Positions 36,401-49,278 of a DNA stretch of 64,000 nt are shown one piece after another. The position numbers and the translations under genes are program-made. Origin of the DNA: Dillenia suffruticosa (lineage: Eukaryota > Streptophyta > Magnoliopsida > Dilleniales > Dilleniaceae); the NCBI GenBank assembly GCA_033439265.1, contig JAVTVX010000030.1:4404501-4468500 (forward strand), written 5' to 3'. Positions within the stretch are counted from its first letter, which is position 1, and the number at the start of each line of letters is the position of its first letter. Below the pieces are notes generated by a model, which saw nothing but the letters and a program-made list of their open reading frames with translations, was not told the origin of the DNA and did not search any database.

Positions 36401-39400
36401 TTCCTAACATTTTACTTGTTCTTTCTAGTTTGGCAATCTCCCCTACGGTTTTCGAGCCAACACATGGCTCATTCCTCCTATTGCTGCACAATTACCCTCA
36501 AGTTTCCCTCCTCTACCTGTAGAGGACGAAGCATGGGGAGGAAACGGAGGCGGTCTTGGAAGAGATGGTAAAAGTGATCTGATACCATGGGCTGATGAGT
36601 TTGCCTTCCTTGCATCTATGCCATGCAAGACAGCAGAAGAAAGACAAATTCGAGATAGGAAGGCATTCCTTCTTCATAGCCTATTTGTAGATGTTGCCCT
36701 TTTTAGAGCCATTTCAGCAATCCAGCATGTAATGGCACAACCAGGTTTGACTCCCCATTCAGGTGAAAAGGATGAAGTTCTTTACAATGAGAGGCTTGGT
36801 GATCTGAGTATCTCTGTCATGAAGGATGCTTCCCATGCAAGTCTCAAAGTGGATACTAAGATTGATGGGATTCAAGCCACTAGATTGGACAGGGATAAGT
36901 TAGTAGAAAGAAACTTGTTGAAAGGGATCACAGCTGATGAAAATACTGCAGCCCATGTAAGTTAATTGCTTCAAAATTGGTCAATCAGTTGGCTTTTCTT
37001 CTTATTGTGTAGATGTGTTACAATTGACCTAGAGAATTTAAATAAATCAAATATTGTGGCTGCAGGATGTTGCCACTCTAGGAATTGTCAATGTAAGATA
37101 TTGTGGTTTCATTGCTGTTGTGAATGTTGATGGTGGAGACAGGATCAGAAAGGGTCCTCCTTTTCAAAGTACCGAACCTTTTGATCAAGCTGAGGGTGGA
37201 GCTAATGCACTGAATATCAACAGGTTTTCTCCTTTTGCTATAACATGCCTAATATGATAATGCATAAGCCATGCATTTTCTATTTTTTTTTTGCATTTTT
37301 ATTTTTTATTTTTTTTACCTTAATTGATAATGTGAAACTTTTGTGTATATTTGTTGGCAAATTGATTATAGTAATTCCGCTTGATCGCAAAGGTCCATGT
37401 CTTGTACCTTTGCAGTGTTAGATTAGTCCTTGTGAAGCATGTGGCGCACCAGCATACAGACAAATGCACACACTGTTCATGCATCTTAATTTTCAAAAAC
37501 AGAAATTATCTCTAATTGCCAGCTTGAATCACATTTGGATTTTTTTTACCTCTAGATATCCCCAATTAATTTGACAAAAATCAATCTTTGTTAATATTCT
37601 GTCTCTAGAAGTAATTTCTCTTTTAATATTTATTATCCACTCTAGTTCTTGTGATTGAGAGATAACTGGCAGGATAAACCATTCTCACAAAACTATTGTC
37701 GAATTTTCATAGTGTATGACTCAATCTGGGGATGTAGATTTTATCTTACAGCTGATAATGTCACACCTTTCAGTTTTTATTTCTCTGTTCTGGTTTTTTC
37801 TTTTATCAAAATCTTATTAATTATTTGCACTTCTCATTTCCGTTGGTAGTTTGAGATTGCTTCTTCACAAGAAGGTAGCTCCTGAACGTGCCAAAGCAGG
37901 ACCAAGTACACAATCTTTGGAACTTGAAGAGCTCAGAGCATCCCGAGCCTTTGTGGAGAGATTGTTGGAAGATAGTCTTGCTAAACTTCAATCAGAGGAA
38001 GCTGAACAAGATGTCTTTGTGAGGTGGGAACTTGGAGCATGCTGGATACAGCATTTGCAAGATCAGAACAAAACTGAGAAAGACAAGAAGCCATCTGGTG
38101 AGATGAAGGTTGAGGGACTTGGATCAGCTCTTAAATCCCTCAAGAACCACAAAAAGAAGTTAGAAGGTGGTAACCGCAGAATGGCATTCGAGAATGCAAA
38201 ATCTCACAATGAAGGTGTAACTGGGGAAGCTGAAAAGATTGCGTCAGCTATAGAATCTCAGCTTGAAAATAATGCTCATGAAAATGAGCTTGCACTGAAG
38301 AGAATATTATCTGATTCAGCCTTCACACGGCTAAAGGAAACAGATACTGGACTCTGTCGCAAGGTAAATGTCGTTAAGGCTTTTACGTAACTTGTTTGTT
38401 CAGTAAAGTAGGATAACCCTTTACGTTTTCTTTGCGGTTGGCAGTCTATGCCGGAACTAATTGATATGTCACAAAAGTACTACAACGAGGTTGCGCTACC
38501 AAAGCTGGTAACCACAGTGCTTGGTTGCATTTCATTGCCATTTTATTTTGGTAACAATGGTACAAATTTTTGGATCCATCATGGGATGCAGGTTGCAGAT
38601 TTTGGCTCTTTGGAACTCTCTCCTGTTGATGGCAGGACTTTGACAGATTTCATGCATACAAGAGGTCTTCGTATGCGTTCTCTGGGACATGTCGTGAGTG
38701 ATTATTCTAAACTTAGATTTCAGATGCTTAGGTTTGTCTTGTAGGTATTAATGTTGTGGAGTTCTTAATCTTCTCTTTCTTTCCGATATGCATGGAAAAT
38801 TTTCCATTTTTTATTATTCTTTCACCCACTTATATCGTTTGGACAATGAGCTTGAATATGTTGTAACATGAGGAACCTGCATTGGCAAGAAAGTCGAGTG
38901 AAACACATGATATTGATCACTGTAAATGATCAAGAGCTGGCAGAATCCATTTTCTGGACCGTATAATGTCTGTCGTATTACAGCCTTGATGTTTTGTTTC
39001 CTATTTCTTTTCCCACATGATGCGAGTACAAAAAGGTAGAATTTATCTAGGAATGGGAAATTTCTCTTCAACGACAAGGATACTACTTATTTGAATGCAT
39101 GCTGATTACATTTGTAATTTCCCAGGTTAAACTTTCTGAAAAGTTATCCCATGTACAGTCTCTCTGTTTCCATGAGATGATTGTCCGAGCTTTTAAGCAC
39201 GTCCTGCAAGCTGTGATTGCTGCTGTTGGGAATACTGACCAGCTGGCTGCAGCGATAGCTGCTGCGTTGAATTTAATGCTTGGTGTTCCTGACAAGTCCC
39301 AATCAAGTCAATCTTCTAATGTCCATTCTGTCGTGTGGAAGTGGCTGGAGCTATTTCTGAAGAAGCGATATGAATGGGATCTTGGCAGTTTGAATTACAA

Positions 39401-42400
39401 AGATGTGAGGAAATTTGCAATTTTGCGTGGATTATGTCATAAGGTAACTTGTACTACCCAAAAAATCCCAGAAGTGGCTGTTGTTCACTTCTCATTGGTC
39501 TAATTTGTTTATTTATAATTTGAGTTTGAAGTTGATACATGGAGATAAAATTTGAAATTTTGGTATATTTTTAAAGGTCCGATACTTTTTCAGGTTTGAG
39601 TATTTTTTTATTTTATTCCTTGTTATTTTTAAAAGTCTTATCCTCTTTTTTATTTTAAACGTCTTATCCTCTTTCTTGTATTTCTGCTGCCTAACTAGAA
39701 TTTCATTTATTCTCATAGAAAGAGAGGTGACATTGTAAAGGGTATGAACATTCTAATTCTGATTGTGAGTTGGAAACTTTTGATCAACAACATTGTGTTA
39801 ACTTGGTGGGCAAGTGATGCTGCAGAAGGTTGACGTTGAAATTGATTTACATTATGATGGTCATGTTTCTCATATCGATATAAATCAGAAAAAAATTTGT
39901 TTAAGGTTTTTATTTTGATGTCTATTTTTTGTTCATTTCCTTATTTGAAGTTACAACTTTCAAGTCTATAAGTAGATTTAAGTTTTGTGATAGTCTTTTC
40001 TTCTCTTCTCTCTCCACCTTCTATATTTGTTTTGTCGTAGTTGCTCCTTTTTTACCTTTCCTATCACCTTGTTTCCATCTTAATTTTCTCTACTTTGTGT
40101 TTTACCTCTCTTCTTGTACAGCCCTCTTTGCTTATATTAATTCCCCATCATTAATTTTTTTAGAACTTGGATGCTAATATTCTGATTTTCTGCCTATATT
40201 ATATTTCTTTGGCTCCTAGATCTGTGTACACCTCTTAATTTTTGGCAATCAGGCAACTTTTGGGTTCCTTATAATGTTGGGATAACTTAGGAAAATTGGG
40301 GTCTGTTATTTCATTTCCTAATGTTGGAACTTGGAACCTGGAACCCCACTATTATGAATACTTTCAGGTGTTTACATAAGTGATCAAGAGAATCAGTAAA
40401 AGATAAAAAATGAGTGTTTTTTTATTATTTTTTTTATTTTTAATTTTGTAGGTGGGAATTGAACTTGCTCCGAGGGACTTCGATATGGATTCTCTGAACC
40501 CTTTTCAGAAAATGGACATTGTTAGCCTTGTTCCTGTATATAAGGTGCATCACTTGAATTTGCTTTGAGACAGAGTGCAAGTTTATTTTTTTAATCCATT
40601 ATTACATTGAGAATGTTGCACCTCAACTGTGCTACCCAATTGCAGCAAGCAGCATGCTCATCTGCTGATGGACGCCAACTTCTCGAGTCTTCAAAAACTG
40701 CTCTGGATAAAGGAAAACTTGAAGATGCAGTCAGCTATGGTGCTAAGGTATTTCTTTTGAAGACAATCATCTGTCAGTAAAGTAAAAAGAAAAAAAATAA
40801 TACTATGAATTGACCCATGGTGCCAATCTCTTATTTTATATATTCATTTTGTGCTGTATGAATTGGTCTTTACAGGCCCTCACAAAGCTGGTTGCTGTTT
40901 GTGGTCCATATCATCGAATGACTGCGGGAGCTTACAGCTTGCTTGCTGTAGTTTTATATCACACAGGAGACTTCAATCAGGTCTGTTACCTTCTTGCCTT
41001 GCCTTTTATTTCTGAAGGGGATGTAAGCCTGTGATTTCATTGAATTCCCTAACCTCATTCTAAGTGATTTTTCACTGGGTATATTAAGAGCGTTCCCTTT
41101 GCAGGCCACTATTTATCAGCAAAAAGCCCTGGATATCAATGAAAGAGAGCTAGGACTTGATCATCCTGATACAATGAAGAGTTATGGGGATCTTGCTGTG
41201 TTCTATTACAGACTTCAACATACTGAGTTGGCTCTAAAGTAAGTACTGTTGTTTTTGTACAAAAATAGAGGACTATAAATTGCACCATTAGAAGTTAGCT
41301 GTAACTCGGTGACCTCTTATCTATGCTGTATGGTCGGGACTAAACTCTGCCATCCATCCTAAATTCTAACCATGTTATTTTTGGAAATCCTCTTCTTATC
41401 ATGAGGAAGTCAATGTTCACCAGCTTTTCATGTTATCTATTTCTTTGCGAATACTATGGCTGGTGGAAAGATTTTATACAATTCCCCTGAGAGGCTGTTT
41501 GAGTAGTGCTTGGGTTGGCTATGTTAAAAATGATCACAGAAATGAGACTGTTCTCTAAGAGTTCACTTGAATGTTTTTACTGTTATTATCTATGTTATTT
41601 TTAAAGTTCTTTGTTTTAGTAATTTTAACTTTCAATGCCAAATTTTCTGGTTAGGTATGTAAAGCGTGCATTGTACCTTTTACATCTAACCTGTGGCCCA
41701 TCTCATCCAAACACTGCCGCAACCTATATTAATGTGGCTATGATGGAGGAAGGCCTGGGAAATGTGCATGTTGCCCTCAGATATCTCCATAAAGCTTTGA
41801 AGTGTAACCAGAGGTTACTGGGTCCTGACCACATTCAGGTTTTCCTTTATCTACATAATGTTCTATTAAATTTTTGTGCATGTGATTCACTGCTGCTCCA
41901 ACAGAGCCAGCTACAAGAAGAGTGGTCTGGTGGTAGGGTGTCAGAGTTTTAGTTAATTGGAAGGCGTTGGAGTACAATATTTATTAGTTAGATTAGCATT
42001 GTGAGGTGTTTTACGAACATAGATTTAATATTGGTAAATGCTATCTCACACGTGACTATTGTGATATCACTCATCTAAATAATCTAATTTTTTCCATGGT
42101 GAGTAATTGAAAAATGAAAATTCTTGCTGTTTTGGCTATTGAGTTCTGGATAGCTGTCTGTTACTATGTATTAGGGACAGTTTTAGAGCTGGTGGATTAT
42201 GCCACAGAGTTCAACATATATGCTATGTAGGCAGAAGGGAGGAGCTAGCTAATTCTGTCTTTATTTTTCTAAAGACTGCTTTTATCAACGTTACATGGGA
42301 CCTAAGATATTGGTGATTAGAACTTAATTTTCATTGCCATAATGCATTTTAAGGACTTGCCGACTGTAAAAATTTCTCCTCCTCCACTAATTGTTCCTTC

Positions 42401-45400
42401 GTGGTTTGAATATTTTCTGTTTTATATGCCTTTCAGACTGCTGCAAGTTATCACGCAATTGCAATTGCACTCTCATTAATGGAAGCTTACCCACTAAGTG
42501 TTCAGCATGAGCAAACAACCTTGCAGATTCTCAAGGCCAAGCTGGGGCCTGATGACCTACGGACACAGGTAAATTCATTTGGTTTGGAACCAAATATATA
42601 TGTATTTTTTTTAATGTGAATCTCTTGGATTATAATATTGCATTTGATAAATACTTGTAAATCACAAATTATTATTATGGCAATGATGTTGCAAAAAGTC
42701 TATGGCCTCATCTACTTGAGAAGAATAGCAGGCAGGAGAATTCATTAAAAAAAAAATTGCGGGCAGGAGAATCATTCTCCTGAGAAGTTTTAAAGTATTA
42801 CGCAAATGCCAAATAATGGTGTACATCATTTTCAAAATTATTTTTAAACTAGTAGCAAGAGTTTCTATAAGTGGCATTTAAATGATGCAAGTATTTTATG
42901 ATCTGGACCTGTTTGAGTTTAACTAGTGGTTGCTCCAGGATGCTGCTGCTTGGCTCGAGTATTTTGAATCGAAGGCTTTTGAACAGCAAGAAGCTGCACG
43001 AAATGGGACCCGGAAACCTGATGCATCCATTGCCAGCAAAGGGCATCTTAGGTACATTAAAATTTCTCCCCTGACAGTGGATGCCTATAGGGCTTATCAT
43101 ACTGATTTTTTTGTCTGCTACAAATAGAGATTTGCCAAATCATCTATGACTTCGCCCCTATTTAGTTTGAGATGGAAAGGAATATCATATTGTTGGGGGA
43201 GGGTTAGGGATGTACCCTCTAGTCAAGAATAGCTGTACAGATTTTAGAATATCCTGGGCATTTTATAGTCTGGACCAGAACAAAAAGAGAGAAACAACTT
43301 TAGTTATTGTTTGGCATCCCTCATGATTCAGACTGACTAAAGTCATTTGAATTGGAGATGTTGGATCCTATGTTCATCCCTTAAAGCTTTTCTACATGAG
43401 GGAAGTTTTTTCTTTTGGTTGCCTTTGCTAATTTGCTCGCTGGATGTTTGTCTCAGAATTTGGTAGAGAAATTCTGACACCAGTAGTGTACAGGACTGTT
43501 GCAACTTGAACCTTAAATTCCGAGGTTGGCAAAAAATTAAAGCACTAAAAAGGTTCCTGTTATAGTTGGAGCAACAACACTCCCTATTCCTAGGAGAAAA
43601 AAAAAAGGTCATATTTTTAACTATTTTGTTGTGTTGAGACCTTTCTATTTAGACCCTTACTCACAAAGTTGTCTTATTGGCACAATTAAGACTTTAGGAT
43701 TCCTCCTAAAAATGGCCCTCGGGAGCCCTATGTATGTACAAAAGGATATACATGTATGGCTTTCTTTGTTCTCATCATAATTTATTTTTACTGATTTACT
43801 TGACAGTGTTTCGGATTTGCTTGACTACATCAACCCCAGTCAGGACACCAAGGGGAGAGATACTGAAGCAGTAAGGAGGAAAGGCTCCATAGCTAAGGTA
43901 AACACTTTTTTCCTCCATTTCTGTTTACTTTCTGTCTTTACTAGTAACTGAATTGACTTATGAGGCTTAGCATAGATGCTAGAATGTGAATGTTTTGCCA
44001 TGGATTCTGCTTTGAACTTTTTGCTGCTTCGCAAAGTTAGCAGCCGCCCAAAGGAAGGATTCTGATAGTACAGAAAAGGAAAGGCTACCATAGTCCTTTA
44101 GGCAAGACATTCTGAAACTAAATGAATTAGTTTAGCAATATGTTTCCAGTTAAGTGGTGGACTTAATGTGAGGAGTTCCATCTTGTTCTCTCGTAATTTG
44201 TTACTGGGGAATCAAAAGTGATAAACAAACATTTGGAATCAAATGAGTTGAGTAAAAGGTACCCAACTTTTGGCACTTAAGAAAGAAGTTTTGCGATTTG
44301 CAAACTTAAACCATGTTGCTGAGCAAGGTTGCGTTCATACAAATAGTTAACTGTTAGTCTGTTACCCTTTTTTTTGGGGGCGAGGGCTCTGTATGAATTA
44401 GCTAGAGGCCACTTATTACTGACTATTCTGCAATGACAGTCTGCTTTGTGCTCAGACAAATACAACATTGTTTTGGGTATTGTAATAGATTAGATCCCAG
44501 GAGCCAGCCAATCCATGTCTTTAGGTAAGAAGATATTCTAATCCTTAATTTAAGCACTCTTGGATATCTTATGCACTGCATGAGTTCCTCAAAGAATTTG
44601 GCCTTTTCTTTTTCTCTTTTGTGATATAAACTTTTCCTGTTGTAGCAAATCAACAGATTCAGTATACCATACTCAAGCCTCAATCAAGCTTATTTTAACC
44701 TTCTTAGTTCAGGGTGCTTTACTATGATGTTTCTGATGCTGAATTTGATACCATTTTCTGTGTATATTCTTTGTACCATTTGAGATCATAATAGCATTCC
44801 TAATTTTCTTTGCAGTCAAGGGGAAAATCAATTCCAAATTACAGCATTGCACGTTCTGATGCATCTTCGAAAGAAGCCTCAAATGAGGCATCCGATGAAG
44901 AGAAACAGGTTTCCGAATTTGCTGACAGCACTGAAGCAGTTGAAGAAATCAGTTCTCTTCCATCGGTGTTTGAACAGCCTGTGCTGGAAGAAACTATTTC
45001 AAAAGTACAAGAACTTCCTAATGAAATTGTATCTGAAATACATATGGAAGGAGATGAGGGGTGGCAGCCAGTTCAAAGGCCTAGGTCTGCAGGTTCTTAT
45101 GGTCGGCGGTTGAGGCAACGTCGGACAGCCATCAACAAGGTCTACAGTTATCAGAAAAAGGAAGTATCTGATGCTGATGTAGACCATGCTAGAGCAAAGA
45201 ACACTTATCCAAATGGGAGATATTATTTCTTGAAGAAACGAGCCATATCACCTGCAGGTCATACAGATTACCACAATGCTAAGAGTCCCTCTTCAGTCAA
45301 CAAGTTCGGACGGAGGATAGTCAAAGCCGTGGCATATAGGGTGAAATCCATGTCTTCATCTAATAAAGATACTGCTTCAGAGACAAATAAGAATGCTCAA

Positions 45401-47011
45401 ATTGGTCTTGCAAGCAGTGGTGCACAAAATGAGCTTGGACAAATTTCACAGAGGAGTTCCATAGTAAGCCTTGGAAAGTCACCTTCTTACAAGGAAGTGG
45501 CACTCGCCCCACCGGCCCCACCTGGAACTATTGCTAAGTTTCAGGTTATGATGTCCCAAAATGATGCTTCTGATAACAAGGAAGTCGGGGATGGAAAAAT
45601 TGCTGAGAAAAGAGAGGAACTCAGAAAAAATGCAGAGACTGGAAACATAGAAGAAGAGCATACAAAAATTGTTGTGAACACAATTGATCCTATGGGAGAT
45701 GAAGTTGAGGCTGTTGAGAAGAAAGAAATCAGTCACTCGGATGTAATGGTTCATGATAATCCTTCTGAGATTGTGCCGGAATGCATTGTTGTTAGTGATG
45801 ACACTTCTGAGATGGTGATGGCATGTGGGGAAGATGTTGCATCTGGCTCCATTGAGGTCCATAAAGTCACACCAGAAAGCATTGCCACTGATGCAGTGTC
45901 AAACACACTTGACTCTCCTACAGTGGAGCCATGTGAGAAAGAACCATTTATCAGTTCTGAGCCCAAAGACAGTTCCAACCCCACGTCGCAAGGCATAGAT
46001 GACTTGAAAGACAAACCACTGGTTATAAATAGTGGTGATACTAAAGAAGTGCAAAACAAGAAGTTGTCTGCGTTGGCTGCTCCATTTAGTCCATCACCTG
46101 CCATTGCACGAGCTGCACCTGTGCCCATCAATATTCCTCTTCCTCCTAGTCCTGCGGCTGTTTCCGGTGTTAATCCCTGGCCAATTAACATGACTCTTCA
46201 CCCAGGGCCCACTCCTGTCATGCCCACTGTTAGTCCAATGTGTTCTTCACCTCACCATCAATTCTCATCACCTCCGCCAACACCAAATATGATACATCCA
46301 TTCCCCTTTATGTATCCACCTTATACTCAACCACAACCAGTTTCTTCCACCAACTTTCCAGTGACAACGGCCCCCTTTCATCACAATCATTTTGCATGGC
46401 AATGCAATATGAACCCTAATGCATCAGAATTTGTTCCTAGGACAGTTTGGCCGCCTAGTTGCCATCCAGTGGAGTTCTCCATTTTGCCCCCTGTTATTGA
46501 GCCAATTGCGGGTACTGCTTTGGCACCAAAAGTGCAATCTGACAATTCTGAAAGCTCGAGTCCTGTGCCAAATATCCCTGTCAATATTCACTGTGAGGAA
46601 GAAACTGCAAAAGAAATGACTGCTTCCTCACCAGTGGTGGTAGATGCAGAAAAAGTCAATGGGAATGCTGTGGAAGGTGTGCAGGAAAATGGTATTCTGA
46701 ACTTGAGTGCTGCCGAAAAGGCTGAGAATGAGTCCTCCCAAATGAAGTTTCCAATTGATGATAATGCTAGCAATGGCAATACTCAAGGTTCTAAACAACC
46801 TTGCAAAATGGATGGTGAGAGGACCTTTAACATCCTACTACGAGGAAGAAGAAACCGAAGGCAGACTTTAAGAATGCCTATAAGTTTGCTCAGCAAACCA
46901 TATGGCTCGCAACCTTTCAAGGTTATATATAATAGAGTGGTCAAAGGAAGTGAAATGCCAGAATCTGCTTGCTTTTCCTCTACTGAGGAGTCTGCTTCTA
47001 CTGCTACATAA
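33416..47011 (+). CDS. REC/TSS-type CLU-family protein with TPRs (REDUCED CHLOROPLAST COVERAGE / TSS)
   Basis: Large cytosolic/nuclear protein of the FRIENDLY/CLU superfamily. REC homologues set the share of cell volume given to chloroplasts; TSS was found as a suppressor of STIMPY. Exons: 33416-33476, 33610-33671, 34162-34254, 34420-34492, 34715-35077, 35862-35929, 36054-36185, 36268-36309, 36429-36956, 37066-37223, 37850-38363, 38445-38507, 38592-38693, 39126-39443, 40452-40544, 40646-40747, 40876-40980, 41105-41238, 41655-41838, 42437-42568, 42939-43051, 43807-43897, 44816-47011. All phases fit, giving 1,908 residues, slightly above the usual ~1,800. Seen: basic N-terminus [17 protein letters not shown]; ubiquitin-like CLU-N region (about 24-100); S/G/K-rich linker; CLU core with [12 protein letters not shown] (about 300-560); an eIF3-p135-like part (about 640-860); TPRs (about 905-1110; [26 protein letters not shown]); and a 731-residue last-exon tail with [10 protein letters not shown], a Pro-rich stretch and a conserved basic end ([19 protein letters not shown]). 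REC1, REC2 and REC3 cannot be separated. Confidence 0.93.
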
Positions 47012-48700
47012 TCTGCTATTGTGCTGTTCTTACAAGAAGCTATATTTGCACATAAGCAAATATGTTCCCTTAAGCAAAGCAACCAGATAGGAGTGGCTTG
47101 GGATGATTGCAGTTAAGATGGTCTAAGCTGCTTTTGAGAGTTATATTTTGCCAAACTTCTGGAAAGACAGGTTTGTGCCCAATTCCTCCTCCAGTTCACT
47201 TTCTGTTGATAACAATTGCACTTTCTCCTTATTTATTTATTTTTTTCATCCTTGCTTGTGATATTCTGGTGTTGGAATTATAATGCAGCCGGTAGGGTAG
47301 ATCTTCTCCATGAGTGTGCCCGTGTGTGCTTGTGTTTTTTTGGACTTTATTTTTTTGTACTTGGGTTGGGTTGGTGGTGGTTACACTTATTAACTTGATT
47401 TTTCATTTTGTACCGTATTACAGTCATGTTCTAATAGTGACATAATAATGCAGACGCTTCTCAATTTATATTGTCCGGTCCATGCACAAGCTTTTGATGG
47501 AGGAATGATTGTTAAATTTTAAAGAGTTGCAATCCTATCCTTTCGTTGGATCACTTTTTTGATGTGATTACTTGTTATTTGCCAAGTAAAAAGAGATAAG
47601 TCCATAGGATAATTGAACTATGCATATACTAAGACTGTACTTCCAATTTAAATGTAGTATTCTTAGGACTTGTCATCTGTAATTTTTTTTCTGTTTTGTT
47701 AGATTCTAAGACAAAGGTTTTGTTAGATTCTAAGACAAAGGATTTAGATACTAAGACAAAGGATTCCTATTCAAAAAGAAGTAAATTTTGCAAGTGCCAC
47801 AAAGGGTTTCACTTGCGAACAACTTAGATTTGACTATTGCTTTAAGCATCTCCCTGAGGCTTGCTTGCATATTGCAGGCAACTCACCCACATTTTCTCAG
47901 CATCTCCCTGAAGTAAATTTTAATATGTTCAAACATATTTGTGACATTGAGAGACTCCTCTCTGTTATCTATACGTTTGTCAGCATTTTCTCATACTTTG
48001 TTTTGCATTGTTTGCAGGCTTGGGATGAAAAGATTAACCTCGTTGGTAGAAATGGACCAGATTGTCTTTGGAGGGGATTAGTCTCTTGATCTAGTCAGCA
48101 AATTACATAAAAAGAAGACTCAAGATCACTTTTACTTTCTTCATGGCAATGAATTCCATATGATTTGATTTTGCTGTATATGAGCTCAAGGGTTTTTTTG
48201 ATGGGGGTACGAGGTAATCATTTTTGTCAACATACACTTGATCTTGTCCAAAAATATCGAGCCAACATTCTTATTTCTGGTGGAAACCAATTTTTTCTTC
48301 GTTACCTAGTCTCCCTACCATTTACAAAGTATATAATGCAGACTGAACGTGGAAGCAACCTTTTTGGCATGCTATGCTGATTTTCCATATTCAACTAGAG
48401 TTTCGTATCATTGCCTTGATGATCTATCATCTTTCAAGTCAATACTTGTTCAGAGCATTGCAGTTCTCAATGGCAAATGTTAGTTCTCTAAAGAGAGATG
48501 ATCTGAAGACCATCTCAGATACATTGTATTTTTTTTTTCTTTTTGGGTTTAATACTGAAAGGGGTGCAGGGGGCTACATGTGTTGCTACCCCGTTTTAAA
48601 TGCTGGCACGATGATCTCTGCTAGCTGTAGAATGTCTAATTTGAGGGATGGTTCCTTTGCTTGCATACATGCTTCTAAGCTAATATAGTTATTTCATCAG
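47012..48700 (+). other. 3' UTR of REC/TSS and intergenic DNA
   Basis: T-rich sequence after the stop; the transcript probably ends before 47,500. Tandem copies of TTAGATTCTAAGACAAAGG lie at about 47698-47763. The frames at 47865-48089 and 48374-48688 have no recognisable domain. An intron-like ending TTTGCAG before 48019 is noted, but no exon could be confirmed. Confidence 0.5.
47693..47763. repeat. Short tandem repeat, about three units of 20-23 bp
   Basis: Two near-identical units of TTTTGTTAGATTCTAAGACA followed by AAGG, then a diverged third unit with TTAGATACTAAGACAAAGG. Non-coding. Confidence 0.85.
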
Positions 48701-49278
48701 TCATGGAGAAAATGATGGTTTTCAACCGATCACAGAAAAAAATTGATAGTTTTCTAGATCTTTCTGAAATCAAATTGCACCGAATCCATAGTGTGATATA
48801 GAAATTTGATCACTTTTTATTGGATTAAAATTTCTCGAATCCAAAAAATAAATTAAAGTAACCGATGAAATTTTTCTTGCTTTCTTCAATGGAGAAAAGA
48901 AGTGAAGCAAGAACAGAAACCAGAAACATATAATCGATTTCCATGTAAAGAAGAGATGGTCTTTTGTTCCTTGGAGTTTATCCTAGGTTGATAATTGTTG
49001 TTGAAATCCTCAATCATACTAAATGACTTCTCCATTTCCTCAATCACTCTTATATACACACAAACAATGGTACATGCAAGTGAAGTTCATCACTTAATAG
49101 AATAAGCTGCAGAAGCAACGGGACATCTGAATGCGGTGCATATAGCAGACACTTCAAAACTCACTCAGGCCATGTACCATGCGTCAACAAGAGCACTGCA
49201 TAGAAATCTGCATCCCTCTTCATCTTCGAAAACTCCTATGCAATAGTAGCATATTTCTTAGAGAGAGGGGGGGGGGGT
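48701..49278 (-). other. 3' flank of the CYB561 gene
   Basis: Downstream (lower coordinates) of the CYB561 stop at 49279. It probably includes its 3' UTR, and a G run at 49267-49277 touches the stop codon. AT-rich beyond; nothing else recognised. Confidence 0.5.

Noticed and set aside
45479-46191. Minus-strand frames of 127 and 146 residues under the last REC/TSS exon
   Set aside because: Antisense shadows of a clearly coding 2.2-kb exon.
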